From assembly GCA_964507445.1 (NCBI GenBank), contig CAZDQF010000004.1, positions 258,032 through 322,031 of the forward strand: a DNA stretch of 64,000 nucleotides. The letters run 5' to 3'. Position numbers and translations under genes: made by a program. Within the stretch, counting starts at the first letter, position 1. Every line of letters begins with the position of its first letter. Source of the DNA: GCA-2683135 sp964507445. Lineage in GTDB: Bacteria; Planctomycetota; GCA-002687715. Below are positions 17,360-26,220 of this stretch, one piece after another. Under the pieces are notes generated by a model. That model was not told the origin of the DNA. It saw only the letters and a program-made list of their open reading frames with translations, and ran no database searches.

Positions 17360-17962
17360 ATGACCCGCGCTGATCGCCTGCTGTTCACCCTCTTCGCCTG
17401 CTCCGGCTTCGCAGCCCTGGTGTATCAGGTGGTCTGGCAGCGAGCGCTCTTCAGCATCTACGGGATCAACGTGGAGGCGGTCACCGTGGTGGTCACGGCC
17501 TTCATGCTGGGGCTCGGCATCGGCAGCCTCGCTGGGGGGATGCTGTCGCGAGACCCGGACCGACCCGCCTTGCTCATGTTCGCCGGCATCGAAGCAGGCA
17601 TCGGGCTGTTCGGCTTCGTCTCCCTGCCCCTGTTCCACGCCGTGGGTGAGTCCACCCTCGCCCTCTCGGCGCCGCTCACCGCGGCCCTCACCTTCCTGCT
17701 GGTGCTGCTGCCCACCCTGCTCATGGGCTCGACGCTGCCCCTGCTGGTCGGCTACAAGGTCCGCGAGAGCGGGAACGTGGGTGTGTCCGTCGGTAACCTC
17801 TACTGCATCAACACCCTGGGCTCCACCGCGGCCGCGTTCGCCACCGTGCTCTGGTTGCTGCCCCAGCTCGGACTGAACGGCTCTGTCTTCCTGGCGGCCG
17901 CCCTCAATGTGGCCGTAGGCGTCGCGGCCCTTCTGATGCACCGTCAGGCTGTGGCCTCATGA
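17360..17962 (+). CDS. membrane half of a spermidine-synthase-like protein
   Basis: A 200-residue protein with about six membrane helices. It opens LLFTLFACSGFAALVYQVVW, the characteristic first helix of the membrane domain fused to spermidine-synthase-like methyltransferases. TLLMGSTLPLL and NLYCINTLGSTAAA are further family hallmarks. It ends in an ATGA overlap with the next gene, which repeats a six-helix domain and adds the enzyme domain. In many bacteria the two six-helix units are one protein. Here they are separate but coupled, presumably forming a heteromeric complex. Confidence 0.8.
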   Translation: MTRADRLLFTLFACSGFAALVYQVVWQRALFSIYGINVEAVTVVVTAFMLGLGIGSLAGGMLSRDPDRPALLMFAGIEAGIGLFGFVSLPLFHAVGESTLALSAPLTAALTFLLVLLPTLLMGSTLPLLVGYKVRESGNVGVSVGNLYCINTLGSTAAAFATVLWLLPQLGLNGSVFLAAALNVAVGVAALLMHRQAVAS

Positions 17963-19470
17963 GACGCGGTGCGGTCCTGCTCATCGCCGCGTCCACGGGG
18001 TTCATCGCCCTGTCCTACGAGATCCTCTGGTACCGGACCTTCGCCTTCGCCAGCGGCACCAGCCCCGCGGTGTTCGGTTTCCTCCTGGGTTCGTACCTGC
18101 TGGGGATCGCCGCCGGATCGATCTGGGCTCGTGGTCGTTGCCGGGAAGAGGGCTCGTCAGGGAACCCGGCGGGGCTGAGCACCGTCGCCGGCCTCATCCT
18201 GGTCGCCAACGTCGTCAGCTTCATGGTGGTGCCGGCCCAGGCGTGGCTGGCCACGACCTGGCGGTGGGAGATCTCGTTCGCCCTCGTGTTCCTCGGGGCC
18301 GGGCTCATGGGGGCGACCCTGCCTCTGCTCGCGCACTACGGGATCCCGCCGGACGACCGCAGCGGCGCCCGGCTCTCCTACCTGTACCTGGCCAACATCC
18401 TGGGTTCCGCCCTGGGCAGCCTGATCACCGGTTTCGTCCTCCTGGACACGTTCCCCTTCGCGGACTGCGCCCGGGTGCTCCTGGTGGCCGGCGCCGCCGC
18501 CAGCGTCCTCGCCGGTGGCCGCGCCGCCCTCGCCCTCGGAGTCGCCGTGGTCCTCGGCCTCCTCACGCCGACGCTTCACGACGAGCTCTGGGAGCGGCTG
18601 CTGTTCAAGGGAGACTGGAAACCGGGGACACCCTTCAAGCGGACCCTCGAGAACCGGCACGGGGTGATCTGCATCCGTGACGACGACGTGGTCTATGGCG
18701 GCGGCATGTACGACGGCATGATCAACGCGGACATCAAGGTGGAGGGCAACGGCATCGCGAGGCCGTGGTCGTTACTGGGGGCGGACCGGCGCTACCGCCG
18801 CGTCCTGGTGATCGGGGTCTCCATGGGATCGTGGACCAAGGTGATGGCGTCCTTCCCGGACGTGGAGGAGATCGCGGCGGTGGAGATCAACCCGGGCTAC
18901 CTGGAGTTGATCCGCGAGTACCCGCAGGTCTCTTCCATCCTCAGCGATGATCGGGTCCGGGTGATCACCGACGACGGCCGCCGCTGGCTCAACCGCAACC
19001 CTGAGGAGCGGTTCGACCTCATCGTCCAGAACACCACGTACCACTACCGGGCCCACATGACCAACCTCCTCTCGAAGGAGTACATGGAGTTGTGCAAACG
19101 GCACCTGACGGAAGACGGGGTGATGTTGTTCAACACCACCGGGTCCGAGGACGCCATGCTGACAGCCCTCACCGTGTTCCCCCACGGCATGCGGGTCTAC
19201 AACAACATGATGGTCAGCCGGGCTCCGCTGGGGTTCGACGTGGATCGGTGGATCGATCATATGTGCGCGGTTCGACTGGACGGAGAAGACATGCTCAGCA
19301 AGTCCAACCCCGAGCACCGCGCCATCATCAAGACCCTCCGGGAGCTGTTCAGCGCCTCTGGGGGCGACCCGTCGGAGCGCTGGTTCGAACCAGGGGCGGA
19401 GCTGCGGCCCCGCATCCTGGGCCGCGGCGCCGCCGTCATCACCGACGACAACATGCTCTGTGAGTGGTAG
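17959..19470 (+). CDS. membrane-anchored spermidine-synthase-like protein
   Basis: A 503-residue protein. Residues 1-200 form about six helices with GFIALSYEILWYRTFAF and YLYLANILGSALGS, paralogous to the preceding gene. The C-terminal half is a Rossmann aminopropyltransferase/methyltransferase-like domain with VLVIGVSMGSWTK, AAVEINPGYLEL and ITDDGRRWL, equivalent to the DDGR catalytic region. The glycine motif is altered from the usual GGGxG to GVSMG, so SAM or dcSAM binding may differ. Despite the name, such membrane fusions have no proven polyamine role. Neighbours suggest envelope or redox functions. Confidence 0.8.
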   Translation: MRRGAVLLIAASTGFIALSYEILWYRTFAFASGTSPAVFGFLLGSYLLGIAAGSIWARGRCREEGSSGNPAGLSTVAGLILVANVVSFMVVPAQAWLATTWRWEISFALVFLGAGLMGATLPLLAHYGIPPDDRSGARLSYLYLANILGSALGSLITGFVLLDTFPFADCARVLLVAGAAASVLAGGRAALALGVAVVLGLLTPTLHDELWERLLFKGDWKPGTPFKRTLENRHGVICIRDDDVVYGGGMYDGMINADIKVEGNGIARPWSLLGADRRYRRVLVIGVSMGSWTKVMASFPDVEEIAAVEINPGYLELIREYPQVSSILSDDRVRVITDDGRRWLNRNPEERFDLIVQNTTYHYRAHMTNLLSKEYMELCKRHLTEDGVMLFNTTGSEDAMLTALTVFPHGMRVYNNMMVSRAPLGFDVDRWIDHMCAVRLDGEDMLSKSNPEHRAIIKTLRELFSASGGDPSERWFEPGAELRPRILGRGAAVITDDNMLCEW

Positions 19471-19473
19471 CGG

Positions 19474-20469
19474 TCAGTTGCGATACGCCCGGTGGCACGC
19501 GTTGCAGGACTGCTTGATGTCCTTGAGCACGGCCGAAGCCCTGGCCGCCGACGCCTGATCTCCGCCCTTGAAGCTCGCCATCAGCGAACGCAGCTCACGG
19601 GCCTGCTCGATGTTCTCGAGGAAACCCTCCCTCATGGGCGCCACGTCCTCGGAGGCGTCCTCCGTGAGACGGGACAGCAGCTCCGCCAACCGGCCGGCCT
19701 CATGCTCAGGATCCAGGTCCGGGTGCTCAGGGTCCACCACCCACCCACCGACCTCCAGCTTCTTCAGGTGGTCGTAGATGCGGGTGCTCTCGACCATGGC
19801 CAGGCGTAAGCCGTCGAACTTCACACGCGCAGGAAAGTCCCACTCCAGTGACTCGCAAGCGCGCTCCGTAGGCAACGCCCGGGAAGCGACCACCTGGTAG
19901 AGGCCCTCGTACTTACCCGAGGTCCCACACCACTGCCTCATCTCCGCCAGGGCCCGGTCCCGGGAGACCCCGTCGAGCAGCACACGGCCTACCGCCGCCG
20001 CCGCAGGCCCGCGATGCCGACCGTGGAAGCAATGGACGTAGAACGGTCCTTCGAGCTCGAGGAAAGTCTTGGAGATCCGCAACAACTCCGACTCCGTGAT
20101 GCCTCGGTACTGGATCGGTACGTGGACGTAGCGCATGCCGAATCGGCCGGCTGTGGACACATCAGGCGCCTTGCCGTCCACGGAGAGCACCGTCTTCACG
20201 CCGAGCGCGGCCATGCGGCGGAATCCAGCCTCCCCCTCAGGCTCGCTGCCGGAGATGATGTCCTCGCTGAGCCTGTGGACGTTCAGGAGACCGAACCCGT
20301 CCTCTCCCTCCTGCGCTGGCAGGGGCACCCGGAGGGCGCGATGGTAGGCCGTCTGGTCCGGCGCCTGCACGGAGACGGCGGTCTCCACGCGGGCGGGCTC
20401 ACGGCGCTGCTGGCAGGCGCTGGTCGCGACGGCCAGGACGATCAGGGACATGACGAGGTGATGACGCAT
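19474..20469 (-). CDS. lipoprotein: Cys-phosphatase domain fused to cytochrome c'-like domain
   Basis: A 331-residue predicted lipoprotein with lipobox TSAC (Cys19). Residues ~55-200 form a dual-specificity-phosphatase-like domain with the complete P-loop HCFHGRHR (nucleophile C147, R153). Residues ~220-331 look like a four-helix bundle ending in a single CNACH haem-attachment motif (C322, C325, H326) five residues before the C-terminus, as in cytochrome c' (class II). It would sit in the periplasm. A general-acid Asp is not obvious. It is divergent from the squalene-repeat gene. The fusion could couple haem ligand or redox state to phosphate-ester cleavage, which is inference. Confidence 0.8.
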   Translation of the reverse strand: MRHHLVMSLIVLAVATSACQQRREPARVETAVSVQAPDQTAYHRALRVPLPAQEGEDGFGLLNVHRLSEDIISGSEPEGEAGFRRMAALGVKTVLSVDGKAPDVSTAGRFGMRYVHVPIQYRGITESELLRISKTFLELEGPFYVHCFHGRHRGPAAAAVGRVLLDGVSRDRALAEMRQWCGTSGKYEGLYQVVASRALPTERACESLEWDFPARVKFDGLRLAMVESTRIYDHLKKLEVGGWVVDPEHPDLDPEHEAGRLAELLSRLTEDASEDVAPMREGFLENIEQARELRSLMASFKGGDQASAARASAVLKDIKQSCNACHRAYRN

Positions 20470-20674
20470 TCAGTGACCTTTCGTCCGGGACTTCGCAACG
20501 ATCGGGCCACGGCCACATCAAGGAACCTACGTCACTGGCATTATTGGCTTTAGGGCCGACTGGCCAATGCCTGATGGGACGGCTCCCACGGGTTCGCCGT
20601 AGCGGGTGGGTAACGACCGTCAGGATCCTGACACGGCGCCGTAACCCTCGACCTCACGACGCAGACACCGGGAC

Positions 20675-20685
20675 CTTGGTAGATT
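20675..20685 (+). promoter_or_regulatory. extended -10-like element CTTGGTAGATT
   Basis: CTTGGTAGATT contains TGG plus TAGATT, like an extended -10. The same 11 bases occur at 31592-31602 before another plus-strand gene. It lies 30 bp before the start of the squalene-repeat gene, in a 245-bp divergent spacer. No convincing -35 is visible. Confidence 0.35.
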
Positions 20686-20714
20686 GCGTCCCCCCCCCGG
20701 TGATTTGGTCCGCC

Positions 20715-22616
20715 ATGAGATTCCCGTCCGTACACGCCCTCGTCCTGGCCCTGTCCACCGTCACCACCGCACAGGAGCCGAAGCCCGTACCGTTGCCCCC
20801 GACCCTGGGCGAGCTGCAGGGGGGGATCGACAAGGCGATCCACCGTGGGGTGGACGCCTTGCTCCGAACGCAGCAGGCCGACGGCACCTGGAGAGACCAC
20901 GAGTACTCCTATCCGGTCGGCCCCACGGCCCTCTGCGCCTACACCCTGATCAAGTCCGGGCTCGCCACGGATCACCCGGCCGTGGCACGCGCCTTCCGGT
21001 TCCTGGAGAAGAACCTCTCCAGCAAGACGTACGGAATCGCCTGCCAGCTCATGGCCTTCGAGGCGGCGAAGGACAAGCGATATCGACCCCAGATGAAGGA
21101 GCTGCTCCACCGGCTCCTGGAGGGACAGCGGGACGGGTGGGGCTACCCGGGCGGTCACGTGGACCTGTCCAACACACAGTACGGCGCCCTCGGGCTCCGG
21201 GCCGCCCGCATGGCCGGCCTGAAGGTCCCGCGCCGAGCCCTGCTCAAGCTCATCGGCTCCGCCATGCAGCACCAGGAGAAACCGAGCACGGCGGAGATCC
21301 CGCCAGACCCGGTCAAGCGCAAGGACGGCTACGCCAGGGCCAGTGGTCCGGGCAAGGTCGCGGGGTTCACCTACCGCATCCACAAGACCGGTCAGAACCG
21401 CCCCAAGGCCACGGGCTCCATGACCACCGCCGGCCTCGGCGTGCTCCTGATCTGTGAGGAGCTGCTGAACCGCAAGCTCGCGCGCACCATGCGCAGGAAG
21501 TTCGACGCCTCCGTGGAGCGGGGGCTGAACTGGATGCGGCTCCACTGGAGCGTCGCCCGCAACCCCAACGGCGGCTGGCATCGCTACTACCTCTATGGCC
21601 TGGAGCGGGTCGGAGCGCTGCTCAAGCAGGAGGTGATGGCGGGGCGGTACTGGTACCGGGAAGGCGCCGCTCACCTGATCAAGTCCCAGAACGCGGAAGG
21701 TCGCTGGGGCGGCATACCGGACACCTGCTTCGGGCTCCTGTTCCTCAAGCGCGCGACCTCCCTCGGCGCCGTCACCGGCGCCGGAGGGACGGATCGGGCC
21801 CAGCGGGTCTACCTGGCCTCCAACGACGCGGCGGAGGTGGAGCTGCGGGGCGCGGGCAATCCGAAGCTCTCCATCTGGATCGCCGGGTTCAATCAGAAGA
21901 AGCTGGAGAAGCGGTTCCCCAAGCAGAAGGGCAAGCGGGACGTGCGGGTGGCCTCCGTGGAGTACCTGGTAGACGGCAAGGTGGTCCACAAGCAGCACCA
22001 GGCGGAGCGCAAGACCTGGAACGGCGAGCCCTTCGGGTTCCAGCACATCTTCAAACGGTGCGGGCGCTACAGCGTCGCTGCCAAGGTGCACGTGGATAAC
22101 CCGGACGCCGCCCTGGACGGCGAGGCCAAGACCGTGATCCTCGAGTCCCCGGTCCTGATCGTCGAGGTGCTGGACCTCCCGGACCCCGAACGGGACGCCC
22201 TCGGAGCCTCGCTCCTGGAGAACAAGCTCCGAAAGACCCAGAAGCACGGGATCAGCGTGTCCTCCGCCAACAACGGGTGGTGGCCTTGGATCTGCGACGG
22301 TCGTTTTGCCACCGCATGGCTGTGCAAGGACACGGACGCCAAACCGTGGATCAAGATCAAGCCTCGCAATGGTTTCCGCGTGCGTGAAATCATCCTCTGG
22401 CCCAATCAGTCGGACGCCGGAATCAAGAAGGCCGAGGTCTTGCTGAACGGGCGGGGCAAACCGAGGATCATCGAGTTCAGCAACCCTCGCAAGCCGGCCC
22501 AGATCACCTACCGCGCGCGCAAGATCATCGAAGAACTGCAGATCACGATCACGGAGACCAACAAGAAGCCCGGCGAGAAGCGCAAGGTGGGGTTCGCCGA
22601 GATCATCCTGCGCTAG
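20715..22616 (+). CDS. secreted squalene-cyclase/prenyltransferase-repeat protein
   Basis: A 633-residue protein with a short signal peptide (MRFPSVHALVLALSTVTTAQ). Residues ~40-380 hold alpha/alpha-toroid repeats of the prenyltransferase/squalene-oxidase type, visible as DGTWRDH, GWGYPGG, NGGWHRYY and EGRWGGIPDT. The cyclase DXDD motif is not seen, so it is probably a binding or structural toroid rather than a terpene cyclase. The C-terminus (~520-633) looks like a discoidin-type galactose-binding domain: DGRFATAW, PWIKIKP, REIILWP. Similar proteins are common in Planctomycetota. A nine-base C run lies 25 bp upstream of the start. Confidence 0.7.
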   Translation: MRFPSVHALVLALSTVTTAQEPKPVPLPPTLGELQGGIDKAIHRGVDALLRTQQADGTWRDHEYSYPVGPTALCAYTLIKSGLATDHPAVARAFRFLEKNLSSKTYGIACQLMAFEAAKDKRYRPQMKELLHRLLEGQRDGWGYPGGHVDLSNTQYGALGLRAARMAGLKVPRRALLKLIGSAMQHQEKPSTAEIPPDPVKRKDGYARASGPGKVAGFTYRIHKTGQNRPKATGSMTTAGLGVLLICEELLNRKLARTMRRKFDASVERGLNWMRLHWSVARNPNGGWHRYYLYGLERVGALLKQEVMAGRYWYREGAAHLIKSQNAEGRWGGIPDTCFGLLFLKRATSLGAVTGAGGTDRAQRVYLASNDAAEVELRGAGNPKLSIWIAGFNQKKLEKRFPKQKGKRDVRVASVEYLVDGKVVHKQHQAERKTWNGEPFGFQHIFKRCGRYSVAAKVHVDNPDAALDGEAKTVILESPVLIVEVLDLPDPERDALGASLLENKLRKTQKHGISVSSANNGWWPWICDGRFATAWLCKDTDAKPWIKIKPRNGFRVREIILWPNQSDAGIKKAEVLLNGRGKPRIIEFSNPRKPAQITYRARKIIEELQITITETNKKPGEKRKVGFAEIILR

Positions 22617-22663
22617 TGCGCGAACGCGCGGCATGCGCAGCGCTGCCGTGCTACATAGGCGGC

Positions 22664-24031
22664 ATGTCCAGGACACTGATGATCGGTGCAGCGATAGCGC
22701 TGCTCACCTGCGCTGGGCCGGGGCAGCGCCCCACGCCGCCCAATATCGTCCTCATCGTCGCCGACGATCTCGGCTACGGCGACCTCGGGTGCTACGGACA
22801 GAAGACCCTGCGCACCCCGCACATCGACCGGCTGGCGAGCGAGGGGGTCCGCTTCACCGACTTCTACGCCGGGTCCACCGTGTGCGCCCCCTCCCGGTGC
22901 GTCCTCATGACCGGGCTCCATACGGGCCATTGCCTGATCCGGGGCAACGGCAAACAGGACCTGCGTGACGCCGACGTGACCCTGGCCGAAGTGCTCAAGA
23001 AGGGCGGCTATGCCACGGGGTGCTTCGGCAAGTGGGGGATCGGCCACGAGGGGACCACCGGGCTCCCCACCCGCCAGGGGTTCGACACGTTCTACGGGTA
23101 CCTGGACCAACACCACGCGCACAACTTCTACCCCACGTTCCTGGTTCATGATGAACGGCGCGTGAGCCTCCCCAACGTGGTCCCCAGGGAAGGCAAGTGG
23201 GGTCAGGGGGTCGCCACCAGGAAGCAGACCTACTCCCACGACTTGATCGTCGCCCACGCCATCGAGTTCATCGACGATCACAAGGATGAGCCGTTCTTCC
23301 TCTTCATGCCCGTCACCATCCCCCACGCCAACAACGAGGCCGGCAAACGTGGGATGGAGGTGCCGAGCCTGGGCATCTTCGCGGACTCCCCCTGGCCCGC
23401 GCCCGAGCGGGGTTTCGCGGCCATGCTGGCGCGCCTGGACCGTGACGTGGGCAGGGTCTACAGCCGACTGCAACGGCACGGGATCGACGACCGCACCATC
23501 ATCATGTTCACCTCGGACAACGGGCCTCACTCGGAGGGCGGGCACAAGAGCGGGTTCTTCGACTCCAACGGTCCGCTCCGCGGCCAGAAGCGCAACCTCA
23601 CGGAGGGCGGCATCCGTGTCCCCCTGCTGGTCTGGCACAACGGACGCGGCGCCGGGACGGTCACCGATCACGTGGGCGGGTTCCAGGACTTCATGCCGAC
23701 GTTCGCGGACCTCGGCGGTGCCAGTGAGCACCTGCCGGAGACCCACGACGGGATCTCCTTCGCGCCCTTGCTCACGGGGAGGCCACAGGCGCAGCGGCGG
23801 CACGACCACCTCTACTGGGCCTTCTACGAAGGGGGCCGGGGACAGGCCGTCCGCCAGGGCCGCTGGAAGTTGATCCAGCAACCCATGAAGTCGGCGCCGC
23901 GCCTCTATGACCTGGAGTCAGACCTGGGAGAGACGAAGGACCTGGCGGGCGAACAGCCGGAGCGCGTGGCCAGCCTCCGAGAGCTGATGAAGGCGAGCTA
24001 CACGCCCTCGGATCGCTGGCGGTTCAAGTAG
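22664..24031 (+). CDS. secreted sulfatase (arylsulfatase A-like)
   Basis: A 455-residue type I sulfatase with an N-terminal signal peptide. NIVLIVADDLGYGDLGCYG gives the calcium-binding Asp pair, and CAPSR (Cys74) is the site converted to formylglycine by a maturase. GKWGIGH supplies the next catalytic residues, and FTSDNGPHSEGGHK the distal calcium-site Asp and Asn. The length and motifs fit the arylsulfatase A/GalNAc-6-sulfatase group, probably acting on sulfated polysaccharides outside the cytoplasm. The ATG at 22664 is chosen because it begins the signal peptide. It converges with a second sulfatase gene 3 bp away. Confidence 0.9.
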   Translation: MSRTLMIGAAIALLTCAGPGQRPTPPNIVLIVADDLGYGDLGCYGQKTLRTPHIDRLASEGVRFTDFYAGSTVCAPSRCVLMTGLHTGHCLIRGNGKQDLRDADVTLAEVLKKGGYATGCFGKWGIGHEGTTGLPTRQGFDTFYGYLDQHHAHNFYPTFLVHDERRVSLPNVVPREGKWGQGVATRKQTYSHDLIVAHAIEFIDDHKDEPFFLFMPVTIPHANNEAGKRGMEVPSLGIFADSPWPAPERGFAAMLARLDRDVGRVYSRLQRHGIDDRTIIMFTSDNGPHSEGGHKSGFFDSNGPLRGQKRNLTEGGIRVPLLVWHNGRGAGTVTDHVGGFQDFMPTFADLGGASEHLPETHDGISFAPLLTGRPQAQRRHDHLYWAFYEGGRGQAVRQGRWKLIQQPMKSAPRLYDLESDLGETKDLAGEQPERVASLRELMKASYTPSDRWRFK

Positions 24032-24034
24032 CGC

Positions 24035-26176
24035 TCACTTCCCCCACAGGCGCCCCATGAGGGCGACGGTCTCCGGGTCCACCTCCTCCAGCTCGCCACG
24101 GACAAACGGCCAGTAGTCGTTGGCCCCGAGGTACACCTCGGTCATCTCCGCGAAGAACTCCTTGTGGTTGGTGAGGGCATAGTGGCGACGGATGCGGCCA
24201 TCGATGTACTTCACCTTGGCGTAGCGACCGGACTGCTTGAACCGCTGCCACGCCGCACGGATCTCCTTGTCCTCGAACCCGATCACCTGATGGTGATAGG
24301 CGTGGGCCAGCTCGTGCAGGATCACGTAGGGCTGCGTGTTGGACTCCATGAGCGCGACGAAGTCCGCCGCTCGCGGAATGTGCACGCACCGCGCGAGCTG
24401 CTCGGAGTATCCCTTGCCGCGGAGCCAGGCCTCGCTGGGGTGATAGCACATGCGCTCCACGTCATGACGTCGATCCAGCCAGATGGGAACGGCCCTCAGC
24501 CTGGTCAGCTGCTCCTTCGGGACGATCAGCGTCAACTGGGTCAACTGGGACCGAAGGGCCTTCAGCGCCCGGTCTCCGAGAGGGTCGCCTGACAGGGACC
24601 GCTCCACCCGCACGCCCCAGCCCTCCACATCGCGCACCACGTGCTCGGAGGCCTCTCCCGGGAGCGGCCAGGGGGACGCAGCGTAACGCGCACGGGCCGC
24701 CCCCAGCCGCTCCTGCATGCGAGCCAGCACACCGGCGTACGCCGGGTCCGCGTGGACGGAGCGGAGCTCATGAGGGTCGCTCTCCAGGTCAAAGAGCTGC
24801 CACTCCCCGGTCCCCGGCAGGAACATGAGCTTGTGACGCCTGGTCCGCACCCCCTCGTGTCGCGGCACGGCGTGCTCACCTTCCTCGTAGTACGCGTACC
24901 AGATCTGGTCCCGCCACGGCGTGGGGCGCCCCTCCAGGAGCGGCGTGAGGCTGCGCCCCTGGATCTTCTCCGGGATGGAGACCCCGGCGGCGGCGAGGAA
25001 CGTCGGCGCGTAGTCGATGTTCTGCACCATGCCCTCGATCCGGGTGCCGGGGAGCACCCGGCCCGGCCAACGCACCAGCAACGGCATGCGGAGGGACTCT
25101 TCGAACATCCACCGCTTGTCGTACCACCCGTGCTCGCCGAGATAGAAGCCCTGGTCCGAAGCGTAGACGACGATGGTGTCCTGCTTCAGTCCGTTGGCGT
25201 CGATGAAGTCCAGGAGCCTCCCGACGCTCTCGTCCACGGCGGCCACGGTGCCGACGTAGTCCTTGATGTAGCGCTGGTACTTCCACCGGAGCAGCGCCTC
25301 ACCCTTGGGCGGCGCGGAGCGGAACGCCGAGTTCTCGGCCGCATAGGCCTCGTCCCACCGGCGGCGCTGATCCGGGTTCATACGCCGAGCCTCCGGGCTC
25401 TTCAGCGCCCGGTTGAAGGGGTCAGGCATGCCCGAGTCCGGGACCTTCAGGTCGTAGTCCCAGTAGAAGTAGTCGCGGATGGACATCTCGTTCCGCGCCA
25501 GGGTCGCCGAGCGCCCGGACCAGTCATCGAACAGCGTCGCGGGTTCCGGCAAGGGGGCGGCGGCGGGCTTCAGGTGCCGCAGGGGAGGCGCCCAGGTCCG
25601 GTGCGGCGCCTTGTGCTGACACATGAGCAGGAACGGCCGGTCGGCGTCACGTCCCTGGAGCCACTCGATGGACAGGTCCGTGATGAGGTCCGTGGCGTAT
25701 CCCTGTCGGCGAGCGACCCCCTCACGGGTGCGGAAGTCGGGGTTGTAGTAGTGCCCCTGACCCCGCAAGACCTCCCAGTGGTCGAAACCCTGTGGGTCCT
25801 CCTTGAGGTGCCACTTTCCGATCAGGGCGGTCTGGTACCCCGCCGCCTTCAGGAGCTTCGGGAAGGTCACCTGGTCCGGGTCGAACCGATCCATGTTGGT
25901 GCGCTTGCCGTTGGCGTGGCTGTGCTTTCCCGTGAGCACGGTGGCGCGACTGGGGGCGCAGATCGAGTTGCCGCAGAAGCTGTTGAGGAAGATCGCGCCC
26001 TCGCGGGCGAGCTGATCGATCCGGGGCGTCTGATTGACCCGGGACCCGTAGGCGCTGATGGCCTGCACGGCGTGGTCATCGGAGAACACGAACACGATGT
26101 TGGGACGGGTCTGGCCGGACGCGCCCCAGGTCAGGAGCAGGGCCAGGGCCGCCGCCTTCAGCGTCGAGTCAAGCAT
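24035..26176 (-). CDS. sulfatase fused to a C-terminal zinc-peptidase-like domain
   Basis: A 713-residue exported protein. After a signal peptide, residues ~25-480 form a complete sulfatase: NIVFVFSDDHAVQAISAYG, CAPSR (Cys73, formylglycine site), GKWHLKE and YASDQGFYLGEHGWYDKR. After a linker, residues ~520-713 form a second domain with HELAH at 621-625, then NHKEFFAE about 45 residues later, matching an HExxH metallopeptidase with a distal glutamate ligand. The start may be ATG 26176 or GTG 26182. The gene is single, and its tail meets the upstream-facing sulfatase. The fusion may release sulfated glycan and cleave the protein carrying it. Confidence 0.85.
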   Translation of the reverse strand: MLDSTLKAAALALLLTWGASGQTRPNIVFVFSDDHAVQAISAYGSRVNQTPRIDQLAREGAIFLNSFCGNSICAPSRATVLTGKHSHANGKRTNMDRFDPDQVTFPKLLKAAGYQTALIGKWHLKEDPQGFDHWEVLRGQGHYYNPDFRTREGVARRQGYATDLITDLSIEWLQGRDADRPFLLMCQHKAPHRTWAPPLRHLKPAAAPLPEPATLFDDWSGRSATLARNEMSIRDYFYWDYDLKVPDSGMPDPFNRALKSPEARRMNPDQRRRWDEAYAAENSAFRSAPPKGEALLRWKYQRYIKDYVGTVAAVDESVGRLLDFIDANGLKQDTIVVYASDQGFYLGEHGWYDKRWMFEESLRMPLLVRWPGRVLPGTRIEGMVQNIDYAPTFLAAAGVSIPEKIQGRSLTPLLEGRPTPWRDQIWYAYYEEGEHAVPRHEGVRTRRHKLMFLPGTGEWQLFDLESDPHELRSVHADPAYAGVLARMQERLGAARARYAASPWPLPGEASEHVVRDVEGWGVRVERSLSGDPLGDRALKALRSQLTQLTLIVPKEQLTRLRAVPIWLDRRHDVERMCYHPSEAWLRGKGYSEQLARCVHIPRAADFVALMESNTQPYVILHELAHAYHHQVIGFEDKEIRAAWQRFKQSGRYAKVKYIDGRIRRHYALTNHKEFFAEMTEVYLGANDYWPFVRGELEEVDPETVALMGRLWGK

Positions 26177-26220
26177 GCCCACATCTTAGAGCCAACGAGC
26201 CCGATCAGCCCGGGGGCCGG

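Noticed and set aside
15428..17941. 837-codon open frame opposite the multicopper oxidase
   Set aside because: A high-GC shadow of the real gene. Its translation is rich in Val, Gly, Asp and Arg without domain motifs, and the plus strand carries all copper motifs.
19380..19393. CTGGTTCGAACCAG, like a tRNA T arm or an operator palindrome
   Set aside because: It lies inside the spermidine-synthase-like coding sequence, there is no acceptor or anticodon stem around it, and it encodes a normal stretch of the protein.
20550..22676. 708-codon antisense frame opposite the squalene-repeat gene
   Set aside because: A GC-driven shadow. The plus strand encodes recognisable toroid repeats and a signal peptide.
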